Below the pieces are notes generated by a model, which saw only the letters and a list, made by a program, of their open reading frames with translations, did no database searches and had not been told where the DNA came from. From Oscillatoriales cyanobacterium USR001 (GTDB taxonomy: Bacteria > Cyanobacteriota > Cyanobacteriia > Cyanobacteriales > Microcoleaceae), in assembly GCA_001698425.1 (NCBI GenBank), contig MBRE01000037.1, positions 46,928-110,927 of the forward strand: a DNA stretch of 64,000 bases, read 5' to 3'. Made by a program: the position numbers and the translations under genes. Within the stretch, counting starts at the first letter, position 1, and each line of letters opens with the position of its first letter. Below are positions 33,450 to 42,584 of this stretch, in pieces.

Positions 33450-33671
33450 TTAAGGATGGAAATAGCGATCGATGAAGGCTAAACTAATGAGTACGCCTAA
33501 AAGCGCGCTCGTAGTTAGGGCAAAATGAAATAGAGAGATTCCCTTTTTCCGAACCATATTTCGCATCGCCAGTTTGACGTAACTGGGTTGAGGTGCGGTT
33601 GTTGCTTGCGCGGTAGGAGTTTCGACTTTTGGCTCAGAGTCGGTTTGAGTTGGTAGAGGGGATTGGGTCAT
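33450..33671 (-). CDS. DUF3285 family small membrane protein
   Basis: 73 residues. A Thr/Pro-rich N-terminus is followed by PSYVKLAMRNMVRKKGISLFHF and one TM segment (ALTTSALLGVLISLAFID). This matches a small, conserved, cyanobacteria-specific DUF3285 family of unknown function. It is 125 bp upstream of ybeY on the same strand. Confidence 0.75.
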   Translation of the reverse strand: MTQSPLPTQTDSEPKVETPTAQATTAPQPSYVKLAMRNMVRKKGISLFHFALTTSALLGVLISLAFIDRYFHP

Positions 33672-33800
33672 AGTGTTGATTGTTGATGGTTTAAGATTTT
33701 GCTATGATAACAGAAATGTAACATTTTGTGTAGTAGTTTGAGGGGAGCTATTTTGTAGAAGAAGGAAACTTCAATTATTTGAAAATTTCCCTCACGCTAA

Positions 33801-34430
33801 TTACCTCGATAACTCAGTATTAAACTCATTAACCATTCGCCGTTTTAGCGCTACAGATTCGGTACGCGGAAGCAAATTAAAGACTTTGCGGAAAGCGTCA
33901 TCTACTTCCTCAAAAGCCACAATTCCCTTCGCATTAAAAGCTATTTTTCCCGACTCATCGAGCAAAACTGTTTGAGGCACAACACCTTCGTAATAATGAC
34001 TTGGTTCTGTAAGAGAATCTGAAGGTTTTGCTGGTAGGGAGTCAACACTAACGGGGATAAAATCAGCGGCTCGACCATAATATTGCTGAAGGTTAGAAAC
34101 AACTGTAGCATATTGTTTGCAATCGCTACTGTCATCTAAATAAAACACTAATAATGCCGGTTTTTTGCGTTGAAAAGAATCGCGGAGAGTGACTTTAGGG
34201 GGTACGAGGGAACCGTTACCGCCGTAAAGGGCGAAAATATTACCATCATAGCGATCGTCATTAATTCCGGCGAAAGCTGGAGAAATATCTAGTGCTAATA
34301 GCCAACTGATTGCAACTGCTAGAATCAAGAAACCTGACAAGATGCGGGATCGCCAATTGCGACGGTGATTAGCGGTGATAGTTGGATTTGGAATTGCTTT
34401 ATGAGTCATAAGTTGAGATGGTGGTTGCAC
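33801..34430 (-). CDS. Thioredoxin-like thylakoid protein, PSI accumulation factor type
   Basis: 209 residues; an ATG at the eighth codon is an alternative start. A signal/anchor hydrophobic segment (ILSGFLILAVAISWLLALDI) ends in PAFA. The remainder follows a cyanobacterial thioredoxin-fold family (NDDRYDGNIFALYGGNGSLV, then PALLVFYLDDSSDCKQYA and FIPVSVDSLP). The usual CxxC redox motif is replaced by SSDCK, so only one Cys remains. In Synechocystis a thioredoxin-like protein of this kind is needed for photosystem I accumulation; assignment is from sequence resemblance. It probably faces the lumen. Confidence 0.75.
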   Translation of the reverse strand: MQPPSQLMTHKAIPNPTITANHRRNWRSRILSGFLILAVAISWLLALDISPAFAGINDDRYDGNIFALYGGNGSLVPPKVTLRDSFQRKKPALLVFYLDDSSDCKQYATVVSNLQQYYGRAADFIPVSVDSLPAKPSDSLTEPSHYYEGVVPQTVLLDESGKIAFNAKGIVAFEEVDDAFRKVFNLLPRTESVALKRRMVNEFNTELSR

Positions 34431-34543
34431 AGAGGCGAAGTTCGCTTGTTGATAATTGGTTTGATCTGTAATTAGGGATTATTGTAACTGAAAAGTGCGC
34501 GATCGCATTCTCCAAATATTAAATTCTTTTGGCTATCTATAAC

Positions 34544-34798
34544 TTACTCTGGTGGTAAAATCAAAACTAAAGCCCGTTCGATCGCCTCCTCTCGATTAAC
34601 CATTTTATCCAATTCCCTAGCTTCGTAACGATTTTCAACTGCCTGTTTAATTAAATGCAGTAACAGAATTACAGCATAACTAATAATATTGTTAATAATG
34701 TCAGATTTACTCATGTCTTCGAGTTCTTCTACAATAGCTAATGAACCTTTGATATCACCTTTTCCCAGAAGTTCTTTCAATTCAAGTAATTCTTCCAT
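34544..34798 (-). CDS. Short DUF29-like protein
   Basis: 84 residues. The pattern LKELLGKGDIKGSLAIVEELEDMSK, then IISYAVILLLHLIKQAVENR, resembles the N-terminal part of DUF29 proteins, which are helical and widespread in cyanobacteria. Shorter than usual DUF29 (about 140-150), so it may be a truncated or divergent member. Function unknown. Confidence 0.55.
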   Translation of the reverse strand: MEELLELKELLGKGDIKGSLAIVEELEDMSKSDIINNIISYAVILLLHLIKQAVENRYEARELDKMVNREEAIERALVLILPPE

Positions 34799-34824
34799 AA
34801 TATTTTGTTGAGAGTTAAAAGAGT

Positions 34825-34894
34825 ATTGTAAAATGCGTCAGAAGCCAAAACTATTGATATTCTTTGTAAAACTTTTTCTGACGCATCCTACAAT
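34825..34894. repeat. 70-bp inverted-repeat element (ATTGTA..ATGCGTCAGAA)
   Basis: ATTGTAAAATGCGTCAGAA at 34825-34843 is matched in inverse by TTCTGACGCATCCTACAAT at 34876-34894 with two mismatches. It has no coding potential and lies between two minus-strand genes. Confidence 0.7.
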
Positions 34895-34923
34895 AACATT
34901 TGAGTGTGACAGTTGCGTAATTT

Positions 34924-35595
34924 CTATGATAGTAATAAGGGATCGAATACCCCTTCATCTCGTTTTACTTGCTCTCGTAAATGAGCAGTTATTAACTCTG
35001 GATCGCGATCTTTGGCAACATTCACTTGGCGATCGTAGTAGGTAAAGATCAGATGAATTCGAGGGCTATCCCCATCATTAGTAACGCTATGTAAGGCCAT
35101 ATTATTCATTTCGTAAGCCCGTCCTACCTGAAAGTGATAGCTTCTATCGCCGACAAACATTTTAACATGAGGATTCGTCGCAATTGGAACGTGCAACTTG
35201 AGAGGGTATATAGACTCAACAACATTATCTATATGTGCGCCAATCCTACCCCCAGGAATAAGTTTAGCTAAAATAACTTTGCCAATCGTATTTTCTAAGT
35301 AACCGTATGGTTCCACAATTGCCCTCATAATTGGTTCCAATTTGTTTTTCCACTCTTCCCAAATTGGATATTCAACTAGATCGGGAAAAGGCTTAGAATA
35401 ATCTGTGACAAACTTGAAGATAATATGTTGAGTTGTGCGGTTAAAAACGTCAAAGCCATTTGGTTTCAAACAATCGTACTTGTCCCAGTATTCTTGGCTT
35501 AAGTTGAGAATATCTTCTTGAATTAAGGAAATATCTACTGCTCCAAGTTCTTTGACTGTCTTAGTTTTCTTAGGATTTTTTACAATTTCCAGCAT
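34924..35595 (-). CDS. Aspartyl/asparaginyl beta-hydroxylase family 2-oxoglutarate/Fe(II) dioxygenase
   Basis: 223 residues. The double-stranded beta-helix core shows the iron ligands in RIGAHIDNV (His, then Asp two residues on) and a distal His in MALHSVTNDG. The Arg in PRIHLIFTYYDR probably binds 2-oxoglutarate. The family hydroxylates Asp/Asn or free amino acids and small molecules. No biosynthetic cluster is adjacent, so the substrate is unknown. Confidence 0.8.
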   Translation of the reverse strand: MLEIVKNPKKTKTVKELGAVDISLIQEDILNLSQEYWDKYDCLKPNGFDVFNRTTQHIIFKFVTDYSKPFPDLVEYPIWEEWKNKLEPIMRAIVEPYGYLENTIGKVILAKLIPGGRIGAHIDNVVESIYPLKLHVPIATNPHVKMFVGDRSYHFQVGRAYEMNNMALHSVTNDGDSPRIHLIFTYYDRQVNVAKDRDPELITAHLREQVKRDEGVFDPLLLS

Positions 35596-35824
35596 AAAAA
35601 ATTGGTAAGTGGGAAATGAGCAAGTCTTTAGACTTTCAACACTATTTATTTTACCCTAAAACAATATAAAACTTACACAAGCAAATAAACCAATTTTCTA
35701 ACCTCGATGTCCGTAAATCCTGTCATTTTTAACCGCTGCTTGACTACCAGACGACAGTTAAGTTTTATGACGCATTTGACGCGATCGCACTACCCCAGGC
35801 AAAGAAATATACTTTAATTCCTGA

Positions 35825-36511
35825 TTTCCCACATTTTACACCGCCAATATCCCAACTCCCCAATCAATTCTCTCAAATCTTCCTCAGTCTTCCCCGGTTA
35901 ATACTATAACCAATCAGGGAACTTCTGCTCGATCGCTCTCGATCCGGGAAATGCGCGGGAATGTCACAATTAAAGGGCAATCTCTCAAAGTAGGCGATCG
36001 CAAATCTGTCTCTGACAATGAAATAGTTACTGGCAATAATTCTACAGCAACTTTGGAAATAGATAACTATACTGGCATTATTGAACTAGCAGAAAATACC
36101 GCTGTCAAAATTGAAAACCTCTCAACAGATCCCACCAACCCAGTCACAGCAATCTTTGTTAGCCGAGGTAGAGTTAGATTATCAATAGCTAAATTTGTGA
36201 GCAAATCTGCTGCTTCTAACACCTCCAATCAACCTAGCGAAATTCAGATTGCCGGTCTTAGTAATCTCACCGGAATTGGTGAAATTAATGAACTAGCTCA
36301 AGGCACTAAAGCTCAAGGCACTAATTCTGCTAAAAATGCTCCTGTCAGAGTACGCACGCCGAGAGGAGTAGCTGGAGTAAGAGGCACATCTTTTGGGGTG
36401 AATGTTGGCCCTGATGGGAAAACAGGTGTTGATACAATTGACGGTTCAGTAGGAATTTTTGGAACTAGCAAAGAAGTTGCCGTTAATGCTGGTTATTGGA
36501 GTATTCTGTAA
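35825..36511 (+). pseudogene. FecR-domain protein, truncated remnant
   Basis: The frame is open from 35825 but has no start codon until ATG 35951, which falls inside the domain (SLSIREMRGNVTIKG). The FecR-type pattern is clear: NSTATLEIDNYTGIIEL, FVSRGRVRLSI, VRVRTPRGVAGVRGTSFGVN. The signal peptide is missing, and the protein stops at NAGYWSIL, where homologues I recall continue. FecR-domain proteins often sit next to CHASE2 sensors in cyanobacteria, and a broken CHASE2 gene follows. I read this as a decaying gene pair, though use of ATG 35951 (186 residues) cannot be excluded. Confidence 0.6.
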
Positions 36512-36570
36512 GAGAGCGTTTTTATGAATTAGCAGTTCCCTAAAAAACTTTGAGTGAAATTTACAGAATT

Positions 36571-36665
36571 ATAGTGCGTCTAAATGTCTTGTACAAATAT
36601 TGTAGGGGTAGCGCCCAGGGGGATTGCCCCTACAAGAATTACACAATTCATTTAGACACGCTATA
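36571..36665. repeat. MITE-like element between FecR and CHASE2 remnants
   Basis: ATAGTGCGTCTAAATG at the left and CATTTAGACACGCTAT at the right are near-perfect inverse repeats (two mismatches). Inside is a nested hairpin GTAGGGGTAGCGCCC / GGGGATTGCCCCTAC. 95 bp, noncoding. Confidence 0.7.
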
Positions 36666-36690
36666 GTTAAGGGTAATTATAAAGTTAAAT

Positions 36691-37380
36691 ATGAAATCAA
36701 AATTCTGGATATTTACCTTAAAAAAAGTCATCCCCAATCTGAAAAAATACTTAATACAAAATCCGCCTTGGCTTACAGGTGCGATCGCCGCCTTATTTTC
36801 CGTAGGAATGCTACAATTAGGCGCTTGGAAACCCCTGGAATATTTGACATATCAAAGTTTATTTCAACTCCGCGACACTGGCATATTACCTAATCCCGGA
36901 TGGGATAAAAGAATTGCAGTAATCGCCATTGACGATCGCAGTTTAAAAGAGTATGGTCAATTTCCTTGGTCCCGCGATCGCTATGTTCAACTATTACAAA
37001 GTTTAAAAAAGCCGCCCCAATTGCCATTGGTTTTGATATTCTTTTCCTCGATTCTAGCCCCAAAGATCCTGAATTCGCCGCCGCCATTAAAGCTAGTGGA
37101 AATGTCGTATTAGCCAAAGCCGGGAATGAGGAAAACTTAGCACCAGAAATTAAAGATTCAGCCCGATTTGAAGGCGATATTTCCCACGAATCAGACACCG
37201 ATGGAGTGAGCAGACTAGCATATATTTGGCTCGATCGCACTCCAAGTTTAAGTTTAGCACTAATCCAAGTTTATCATAGCAAAAATACTAATAACTTTCC
37301 ACGTCGGATGGGGGGCTTGGGGCAAGCTCAACTTTTCTGCACACGATCGCAAATGGTGATGCAAAGGTTTTGACCTATTT
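36691..37380 (+). pseudogene. CHASE2-domain sensor protein, frameshifted and truncated
   Basis: The first frame (36691 to about 37006) encodes a basic N-terminus, a TM segment and the CHASE2 start (GWDKRIAVIAIDDRSLKEYGQFPWSRDRY). At an A-run near 37003-37008 the match moves to another frame, which continues the domain (AAPIAIGFDILFLDSSPKDPEFAAAI, NVVLAKAGNE, SDTDGVSR) to about 37300. The sequence then degrades, with no kinase or cyclase output domain. Intact CHASE2 proteins are extracellular sensors coupled to adenylate cyclase, kinase or GGDEF domains. Two frame defects and the missing output domain make a pseudogene likely. Confidence 0.75.
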
Positions 37381-37489
37381 TACCTGTTTTCCTTGCATCT
37401 GACTCTCGATCGCACGCTCTCTTAACCCAGGTTACGTCAAGTGCGATCGCTATATTCAGCAAGCCCTAAATAACTTAACGATTTGGTTC

Positions 37490-37525
37490 GTAGTAAGCGC
37501 AAAGAGCGCTCTTTGCGCTTACTAC
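37490..37525. repeat. Palindrome of the GTAGTAAGCGC family, perfect 36-bp copy
   Basis: GTAGTAAGCGCAAAGAGC is followed immediately by its exact inverse. The left flank (AAATAACTTAACGATTTGG) matches one arm of the full-length element at 63720-63820. Noncoding. Confidence 0.9.
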
Positions 37526-37542
37526 AAACAAGTCAAACCCAA

Positions 37543-37574
37543 TAAAAAAGCTAGGGAGATAAATCCCTAGCTTT
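37543..37574 (-). terminator. Rho-independent terminator of the RTX gene
   Basis: Read on the minus strand: AAAGCTAGGGA, a 6-base loop, TCCCTAGCTTT and then more Ts. It lies about 50 bp after the stop of the 647-residue RTX gene. Confidence 0.8.
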
Positions 37575-37625
37575 CCAGCTAACAAAGCTCAATTAGAGCC
37601 CACTTCACTGAATAAAATGTTCAAT

Positions 37626-39569
37626 TTAGAACAGAACAATGTCAGACTCAGCCAGGTTCGGTCTGCCATTCAGGTTAGCCAGTGGCACCAAACCGCCAGC
37701 AGCACCAGCATTGGTATCAAAGTAAAGATTACCGCTGAGAGCTTCATAAACGAGGAATCCTGTGGTTGGTGAATTCGTCTCCACGTTCGTACCAGTAGCC
37801 ACAACATTCTGAAGCACAACCAACTCTGGATCTAGTGGTCGGAAAATACCGCCACCGACTGAGAATCCAGCTAAGTTAAAGCCAGCCTTAGATATGGCAA
37901 TCTTATCTGAACCAACCACAAAGTCAGAGATACCATCAATTGCAGATCCGGCTGCTGTTGTACCTTCGCCTGAGTTGGCGTAATAGAAGGTATCGTTTCC
38001 ACTTCCACCAGTCAAGGTATCCGCACCAGGACCGCCGAAGATAGTATCGTTGCCATTACCGCCAATCAAGTTGTCATCACCAAACTCGCCAAATAGCTGG
38101 TCATCACCGTCGCCGCCACTGAGAGTATCGCCTTGATCCTGCACTGTGGAAGTGCTGCGACCGCCAATCAGAATGTCATTACCAGAACCAGCAGCTATGG
38201 AATCACGGGCTTGACCGCCAGTAATCGAGTTATTGCCTAAGAAATCGCTGATGACATTTGCTGTCGTACCAGTAAAGCTGACAGAAGTAGAGTAGCTAAT
38301 GGTGTCATTACCAGCGCTATCACCAATCAAGGTGTCACCAGTTGAGCCAAAGACCATGAAATCATTGCCACTTCCGGCATTGAAGAAGTTAGGTACTGTA
38401 CCGACGTTACCAAGCAAGCGATCGTTACCGGCACCACCATCAAGAGTGATTCGTGCAGCATTAGTACCAACCCCAGTAGCATCAATGGTGTCATTACCAT
38501 CTCCACCGGTGGCTTGGTTAAAGATACCGCCCAAGCTGTCGTCACCCTCACCGCCAATCATCGTATCAGTTGCAAAGGCAGCTTTAATAGTATCGTTACC
38601 TCGACCACCATCCAACAATATCTGACCAGCGTAGCCTGGAGATGAAATGTTGGCTCCTTGGCTAGAGATTCCAGCACTCGTTACCGACATGATCAAGTCA
38701 TTGCCATCATTTCCCAAGACACTATCTTGGAAGGCGTAACTCAGTATGGTATCGTTGCCATCTCCACCATCGAAGAAGTTCTTGCCTCTTTGAAACTCCC
38801 CAATTGGACCATCAAGAGAATCGTCACCGGCACCACCCAGTAAGGTTGTTCTTTCAAGGCCAATAATTACAGTTTGGCTGGTGTTAAATTGATTTACCTG
38901 GGTACTGTTGAAGACTTCTAGGGTGTCATTATCATCATCCCCAGAGAGATAGCTATTGCTACCGGATGCTTCCACCGAATCCATACCCTTACCACCGTAG
39001 AGGGTATCTTTCGCATTGATACCTACTACCAGGTCATTACCTAAATCGCCTGCCAAGAAGTTACTACCTTCATTGCCAGCGGCTCCGCCACCAGTTAGGT
39101 TCAGACCCAGGTTATTACCAGCAGTGCCAACACCAGTAAAGAAACCGATGGAGTCATTACCTTTACCACCGCGCAGAGTATCTCTTCTCTGGGAGCCGCC
39201 CAGCATGATATCATTACCCTCGTTACCAAGCATGAAGTTGGCTTCGGCAGTACCTTGCATGAAGTCATCGCCTGCGCCGCCGTACATGGTGGCACGGGCT
39301 TCAGCAACGATCGTATCTGCGCCTGCATCACCATAGGCATAGGCAGGGGTGCGTTGCAGTCGGATCGAGTCTTCGTCGTCGCCGCCGTAAATTGTATCGT
39401 TGGGACCAACGGAAATTATGGTGTCGTTGTCCCTTTGACCAAAGATTAAACTGCCGCCCAAGGTAGCGGTTCTAATAAAGTCGGCACCAGCACCTGCGAA
39501 TATGGTGTCTGGGCCTAGTCCGGGTAGGTTTAAATCTAGCTGATTAGAATTGTCATCTAGCGTTGTCAT
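37626..39569 (-). CDS. Large RTX/hemolysin-type calcium-binding protein
   Basis: 647 residues, nearly all Gly/Asp-rich RTX-type repeats (GGDGNDTIxx, GGxGDDSL) interrupted by short variable loops, from about residue 20 to 540. A C-terminal module follows (GSGNDTFYYANSGEG, AIDGISDFVVGSDKIAIS, then NLYFDTNAG), as in type I secreted proteins. There is no signal peptide or enzymatic domain. It is likely an extracellular Ca2+-dependent surface or sheath protein. A strong terminator follows. Upstream it has about 570 bp without genes. Confidence 0.88.
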   Translation of the reverse strand: MTTLDDNSNQLDLNLPGLGPDTIFAGAGADFIRTATLGGSLIFGQRDNDTIISVGPNDTIYGGDDEDSIRLQRTPAYAYGDAGADTIVAEARATMYGGAGDDFMQGTAEANFMLGNEGNDIMLGGSQRRDTLRGGKGNDSIGFFTGVGTAGNNLGLNLTGGGAAGNEGSNFLAGDLGNDLVVGINAKDTLYGGKGMDSVEASGSNSYLSGDDDNDTLEVFNSTQVNQFNTSQTVIIGLERTTLLGGAGDDSLDGPIGEFQRGKNFFDGGDGNDTILSYAFQDSVLGNDGNDLIMSVTSAGISSQGANISSPGYAGQILLDGGRGNDTIKAAFATDTMIGGEGDDSLGGIFNQATGGDGNDTIDATGVGTNAARITLDGGAGNDRLLGNVGTVPNFFNAGSGNDFMVFGSTGDTLIGDSAGNDTISYSTSVSFTGTTANVISDFLGNNSITGGQARDSIAAGSGNDILIGGRSTSTVQDQGDTLSGGDGDDQLFGEFGDDNLIGGNGNDTIFGGPGADTLTGGSGNDTFYYANSGEGTTAAGSAIDGISDFVVGSDKIAISKAGFNLAGFSVGGGIFRPLDPELVVLQNVVATGTNVETNSPTTGFLVYEALSGNLYFDTNAGAAGGLVPLANLNGRPNLAESDIVLF

Positions 39570-40142
39570 ACAGTTTCACTCCTCTACTTATTGGTAATCG
39601 CGTTACTGCGACTACAGACTCTGCCTAGAAAACCAAATATTTGGATTTCGCTGTAGTTTAACCTTTTTGCCAGTCGTAAGTCTAGCCCACTTTGAGTAAG
39701 TATGTCCAGACTTTCTGTTGAGCCAATTTTTTTTGAGTTGGCTGTTTCTGTGAAAATTTCCACCCTACAATTATCCTCGGTTAGATTTTGGAAGATACTT
39801 ATGGGCAATGAGACGGGTTTGGGAAAGTCCAAGTTCCTTAAGATTAAGGGTTTTATGTCTTTTGGTTTGTTTCCGGGGGCTGCGGTGGTAGAAAGGTAAG
39901 GTTTTGAAAGGTAGCAGATGGGTTGGGTTTAGATTGCGGTTGGTTTCTTCAGTAGGCCGGGGCTGTGGCTGTGGCACAGATAGACTCTACTTTAGGACTT
40001 ACGCATAAATAACACATTTTTTAAACTTTTCGGTAAGTTCTCAGGTACTTCAGCTAAAAGCCGATGAAATTTCTTCTTCTTTACTTTGTGTCTTTGTGTC
40101 TTTGTGTTTCCCCAAATCTCCATCAAATTATACCGACTTTTG
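39570..40142. other. Gene-free stretch upstream of the RTX gene
   Basis: About 570 bp. Short ORFs on both strands here have no protein-like features. A partial TAGGACTTACGCA end occurs at about 39995-40007 with no visible partner. Near 40085 there is a TTTGTGTCTTTGTGT repeat. The RTX promoter should lie near 39580-39700, but I see no clear consensus. Confidence 0.5.
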
Positions 40143-41276
40143 CTAAAAGTCTACACCGCGCTTTAATTCTACACCGCGATCGCCATAATGTTTGTGGCAG
40201 AAAACTTCGGAGTGGACGTTAGCTAGATCGAAATAAGCATGGGGTTTGTAGCAACGTCCGGTGATGATGATTTCTGTATCGCGGGGTTTTCTGAGTAGGG
40301 CTTCGACTATGGGTTCTACGGGTAGTAGTTCGAGGTCGACGGTGGGGTTAAGTTCGTCGAGGATGATGGTTTTGTATAAGCCTGATGCGATCGCGGCTCT
40401 AGCTATTTCCCAGCCTCTTTCTGCTTCTACATAGTCTAGTTCTTGTTGCTGTCCCCGCCATACTATGGCATCTCGACCGCAACGTTGATGATCTACTAAA
40501 TAAGGATATATCTGTCGCAAGGCGGCGATCGCGGCATCTTCTGTGTAGCCACTCCCTCCTTTTAGCCACTGCATAATTAATACTCGGTGAGATTGATCTT
40601 GGCTAATTCCTCTACCAATGGCCTGTAAAGCTTTACCCAAGGCGCTAGTAGATTTACCTTTACCGGCCCCAGTATAAATTTCTATGCCTGTAATACCGCT
40701 GGCGGCGGCGGCGGGGTGATAATGGGGCTTCATTTCTGAGTGTAAGTCAGCGATATCTAATAATGCTTGGGGCGCGGATCTACCTGTGGCAATAATTTCT
40801 AAATGTTCGGATTTATTTTTGAGGGTGTTGACTATTTCTTCGATTGGTAGTAGGCCTAAATCTAGGACGGGGTTAATTTCATCAAGGACTACAACTGAGT
40901 ATAAGTCTGAGGCGATCGCCCCTTTTGCGACATCCCAACCCCGCGCCGCCTCTAAGCGATCGAAGCGAGTAATCTCTTTCGAGCCAAAATATTCAGCCCT
41001 CCCAGTACGCACTTGATCTATTAAATGGGGAAAGCCCCTTTGTAAAGCTTCAATTGCCCCATCTTCATCGTAGGAACGTCCTGGTCCTTTGAGAAACCGC
41101 AGGAGTAAAACTCTCGTGGGCGAGTCGGAATTGATCCCCAAACCAATAGAGCGCAAAACGACTCCCAAAGCCGCCTGAGATTTTCCTTTACTAGCGCCAT
41201 CATAAACATGAATTTGACCAACTATGCGCTCTGAGAGCGCTTGAGCCGTGCGAATCCCAATGCCATTCCTTACCAT
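40143..41276 (-). CDS. cobO: Tandem double-domain cob(I)yrinic acid a,c-diamide adenosyltransferase (CobO-like)
   Basis: 377 residues made of two consecutive CobO/BtuR-type domains. Domain 1 (about 15-190) has P-loop GASKGKSQ, VVVLDEINPVLDLGLLP and IIATGRSAP. Domain 2 (about 195-370) has GAGKGKST, IILDELNPTVDLELLP and IIITGRCYKPH. Bacterial CobO is about 200 residues with a single domain and acts as a dimer, transferring the adenosyl group of ATP to the cobalt of corrinoids. Here the two halves may form a pseudo-dimer. I recall this length as usual among cyanobacteria. No other cobalamin genes are adjacent. Confidence 0.85.
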   Translation of the reverse strand: MVRNGIGIRTAQALSERIVGQIHVYDGASKGKSQAALGVVLRSIGLGINSDSPTRVLLLRFLKGPGRSYDEDGAIEALQRGFPHLIDQVRTGRAEYFGSKEITRFDRLEAARGWDVAKGAIASDLYSVVVLDEINPVLDLGLLPIEEIVNTLKNKSEHLEIIATGRSAPQALLDIADLHSEMKPHYHPAAAASGITGIEIYTGAGKGKSTSALGKALQAIGRGISQDQSHRVLIMQWLKGGSGYTEDAAIAALRQIYPYLVDHQRCGRDAIVWRGQQQELDYVEAERGWEIARAAIASGLYKTIILDELNPTVDLELLPVEPIVEALLRKPRDTEIIITGRCYKPHAYFDLANVHSEVFCHKHYGDRGVELKRGVDF

Positions 41277-41396
41277 AGTGAGCAGTTATTTTAGCCGCTT
41301 TTTATCCAAACATTTTATCACACTTTTCGGCTATAGTTAAACTAACTAATCACCTATTACTAATCCTATCTCATCTTCTTGAGAAATGCTATATTC

Positions 41397-41915
41397 ATGT
41401 TTCCCTCTGTTTTACCATTGCGGGCAGTTTTATCGCAATTTTTAATCTTGTGGTTAACAATTGCTATTGAATCATGGTTCTTTCAAAAGCTCCTCAAATT
41501 TTCTCCCAAAACCAGTGTTGAATATACTGCTGTTATTAATTTATTTTTAACCTGTATCGGCTGGTTATTTTTTTTTATTTGGCAGGGTTTTCTTTCTCAA
41601 GAGCGACTAGAACAAATTATGGGTTATATTTTATTAGGTCAGCCTAATCCTATTTATCTCACGCTAATTGTAGCCGCAATCCTAATTTATTTGGGATCTT
41701 TTTTGGTTAAATGGAAAGGATTAGAATTACTAGAATTTCTGTCACAAGGCAAAACCTCAAAATCATCAAACCCAGATATAGTTACCATCAATCTTACTAA
41801 TAAGAATCAAAAAAAAGCTCGAATATCAACTCAAGCTAGTGTTATTTTAATAGCTCATACTTGCAGTCATTGTGTCATTCTGATTATCTTGTATTTAGAA
41901 ATGAACAGATTATAA
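41397..41915 (+). CDS. fraC: Filament integrity protein FraC-like
   Basis: 172 residues from ATG 41397 (an upstream TTG at 41379 adds six). Three TM segments are visible, two in the N-terminal half (SQFLILWLTIAIESWFFQ; VINLFLTCIGWLFFFIW) and one at about 100-120 (LTLIVAAILIYLGSFLVK). The pattern PLRAV, then KTSVEYTAVINL and KGLELLEFL, is what I recall for FraC, a septal protein needed for filament integrity and cell-cell communication in Anabaena. Length fits (about 179). fraD and fraE are not adjacent. A C-terminal CSHC pair is notable. Confidence 0.7.
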   Translation: MFPSVLPLRAVLSQFLILWLTIAIESWFFQKLLKFSPKTSVEYTAVINLFLTCIGWLFFFIWQGFLSQERLEQIMGYILLGQPNPIYLTLIVAAILIYLGSFLVKWKGLELLEFLSQGKTSKSSNPDIVTINLTNKNQKKARISTQASVILIAHTCSHCVILIILYLEMNRL

Positions 41916-42016
41916 TATTACAATTTTTAATATTCCCTAATTCTGCCGTGACGATCGCGCTAATTTTAGCTCCCATTTTCAGTCATCCTTAAATATTTGA
42001 TATTTGTTCCTTTTCA

Positions 42017-42487
42017 TTAATTTAGTCGAGCAGTACATTCCAAAATAAGCTTTTGATTAACTAGAGAATAGGGTTGAATTTCCAATGTACGCCGAAAAGC
42101 ATGGATGGCATTTCTATAATTTCCCAAAGCAGCATAACATAAACCTAAACCGTGCAGGGCTCCAAAATGTATGGGATTGAGTTTAATTACCATTTCGCAA
42201 TCTATGAGAGATTTTTGATAGTTACCTTGAGTGTAATAAAGAACAGCCCTTCGGTTCCAAGCTTCAGCAAAATCAGGATATTCTGATATTAATTTAGTCA
42301 GCATATTTAAGGCGCGGGAAAAATCGCCGGCCTCAAGTAATATCTGCGATCGCCTGAGCATTTCTATCCCATAGTCGCCTTTTTCCTCAAACCAAATGCG
42401 CCAAAGCTCTGTGGTAGCGCGATCGCGTACTCCTTCGTCAGAGTTTTTCAAGTCTTCGAGTAAGGCTTTGACAGTTAAATCGTCCAT
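42017..42487 (-). CDS. TPR repeat protein
   Basis: 156 residues from the ATG at 42487; the frame extends 12 codons upstream. The N-terminus MDDLTVKALLEDLKNSDEGV and the following TTELWRIWFEEKG precede three TPRs (AGDFSRALNMLTKLISEYPDF, AEAWNRRAVLYYTQGNYQKS, FGALHGLGLCYAALGNYRNA). It lacks a signal peptide. Similar small TPR proteins are found in cyanobacteria and plastids. The partner is unknown. Confidence 0.8.
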   Translation of the reverse strand: MDDLTVKALLEDLKNSDEGVRDRATTELWRIWFEEKGDYGIEMLRRSQILLEAGDFSRALNMLTKLISEYPDFAEAWNRRAVLYYTQGNYQKSLIDCEMVIKLNPIHFGALHGLGLCYAALGNYRNAIHAFRRTLEIQPYSLVNQKLILECTARLN

Positions 42488-42584
42488 TGTATGCGAAAAT
42501 AGTGTAAAAATTTCATAAATCAATATTACCGCTTTTGCTCCCTCAATTTCCCGATTAATTGGAACCAGATCGACTCTTAATATT

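Noticed and set aside
38299..39449. Several plus-strand ORFs opposite the RTX gene
   Set aside because: They are Pro/Ser-rich shadows caused by the GC-skewed Gly/Asp repeats of the real gene.
39584..39977. Short ORFs on both strands upstream of the RTX gene
   Set aside because: They overlap one another, have unusual composition and show no recognisable domain.
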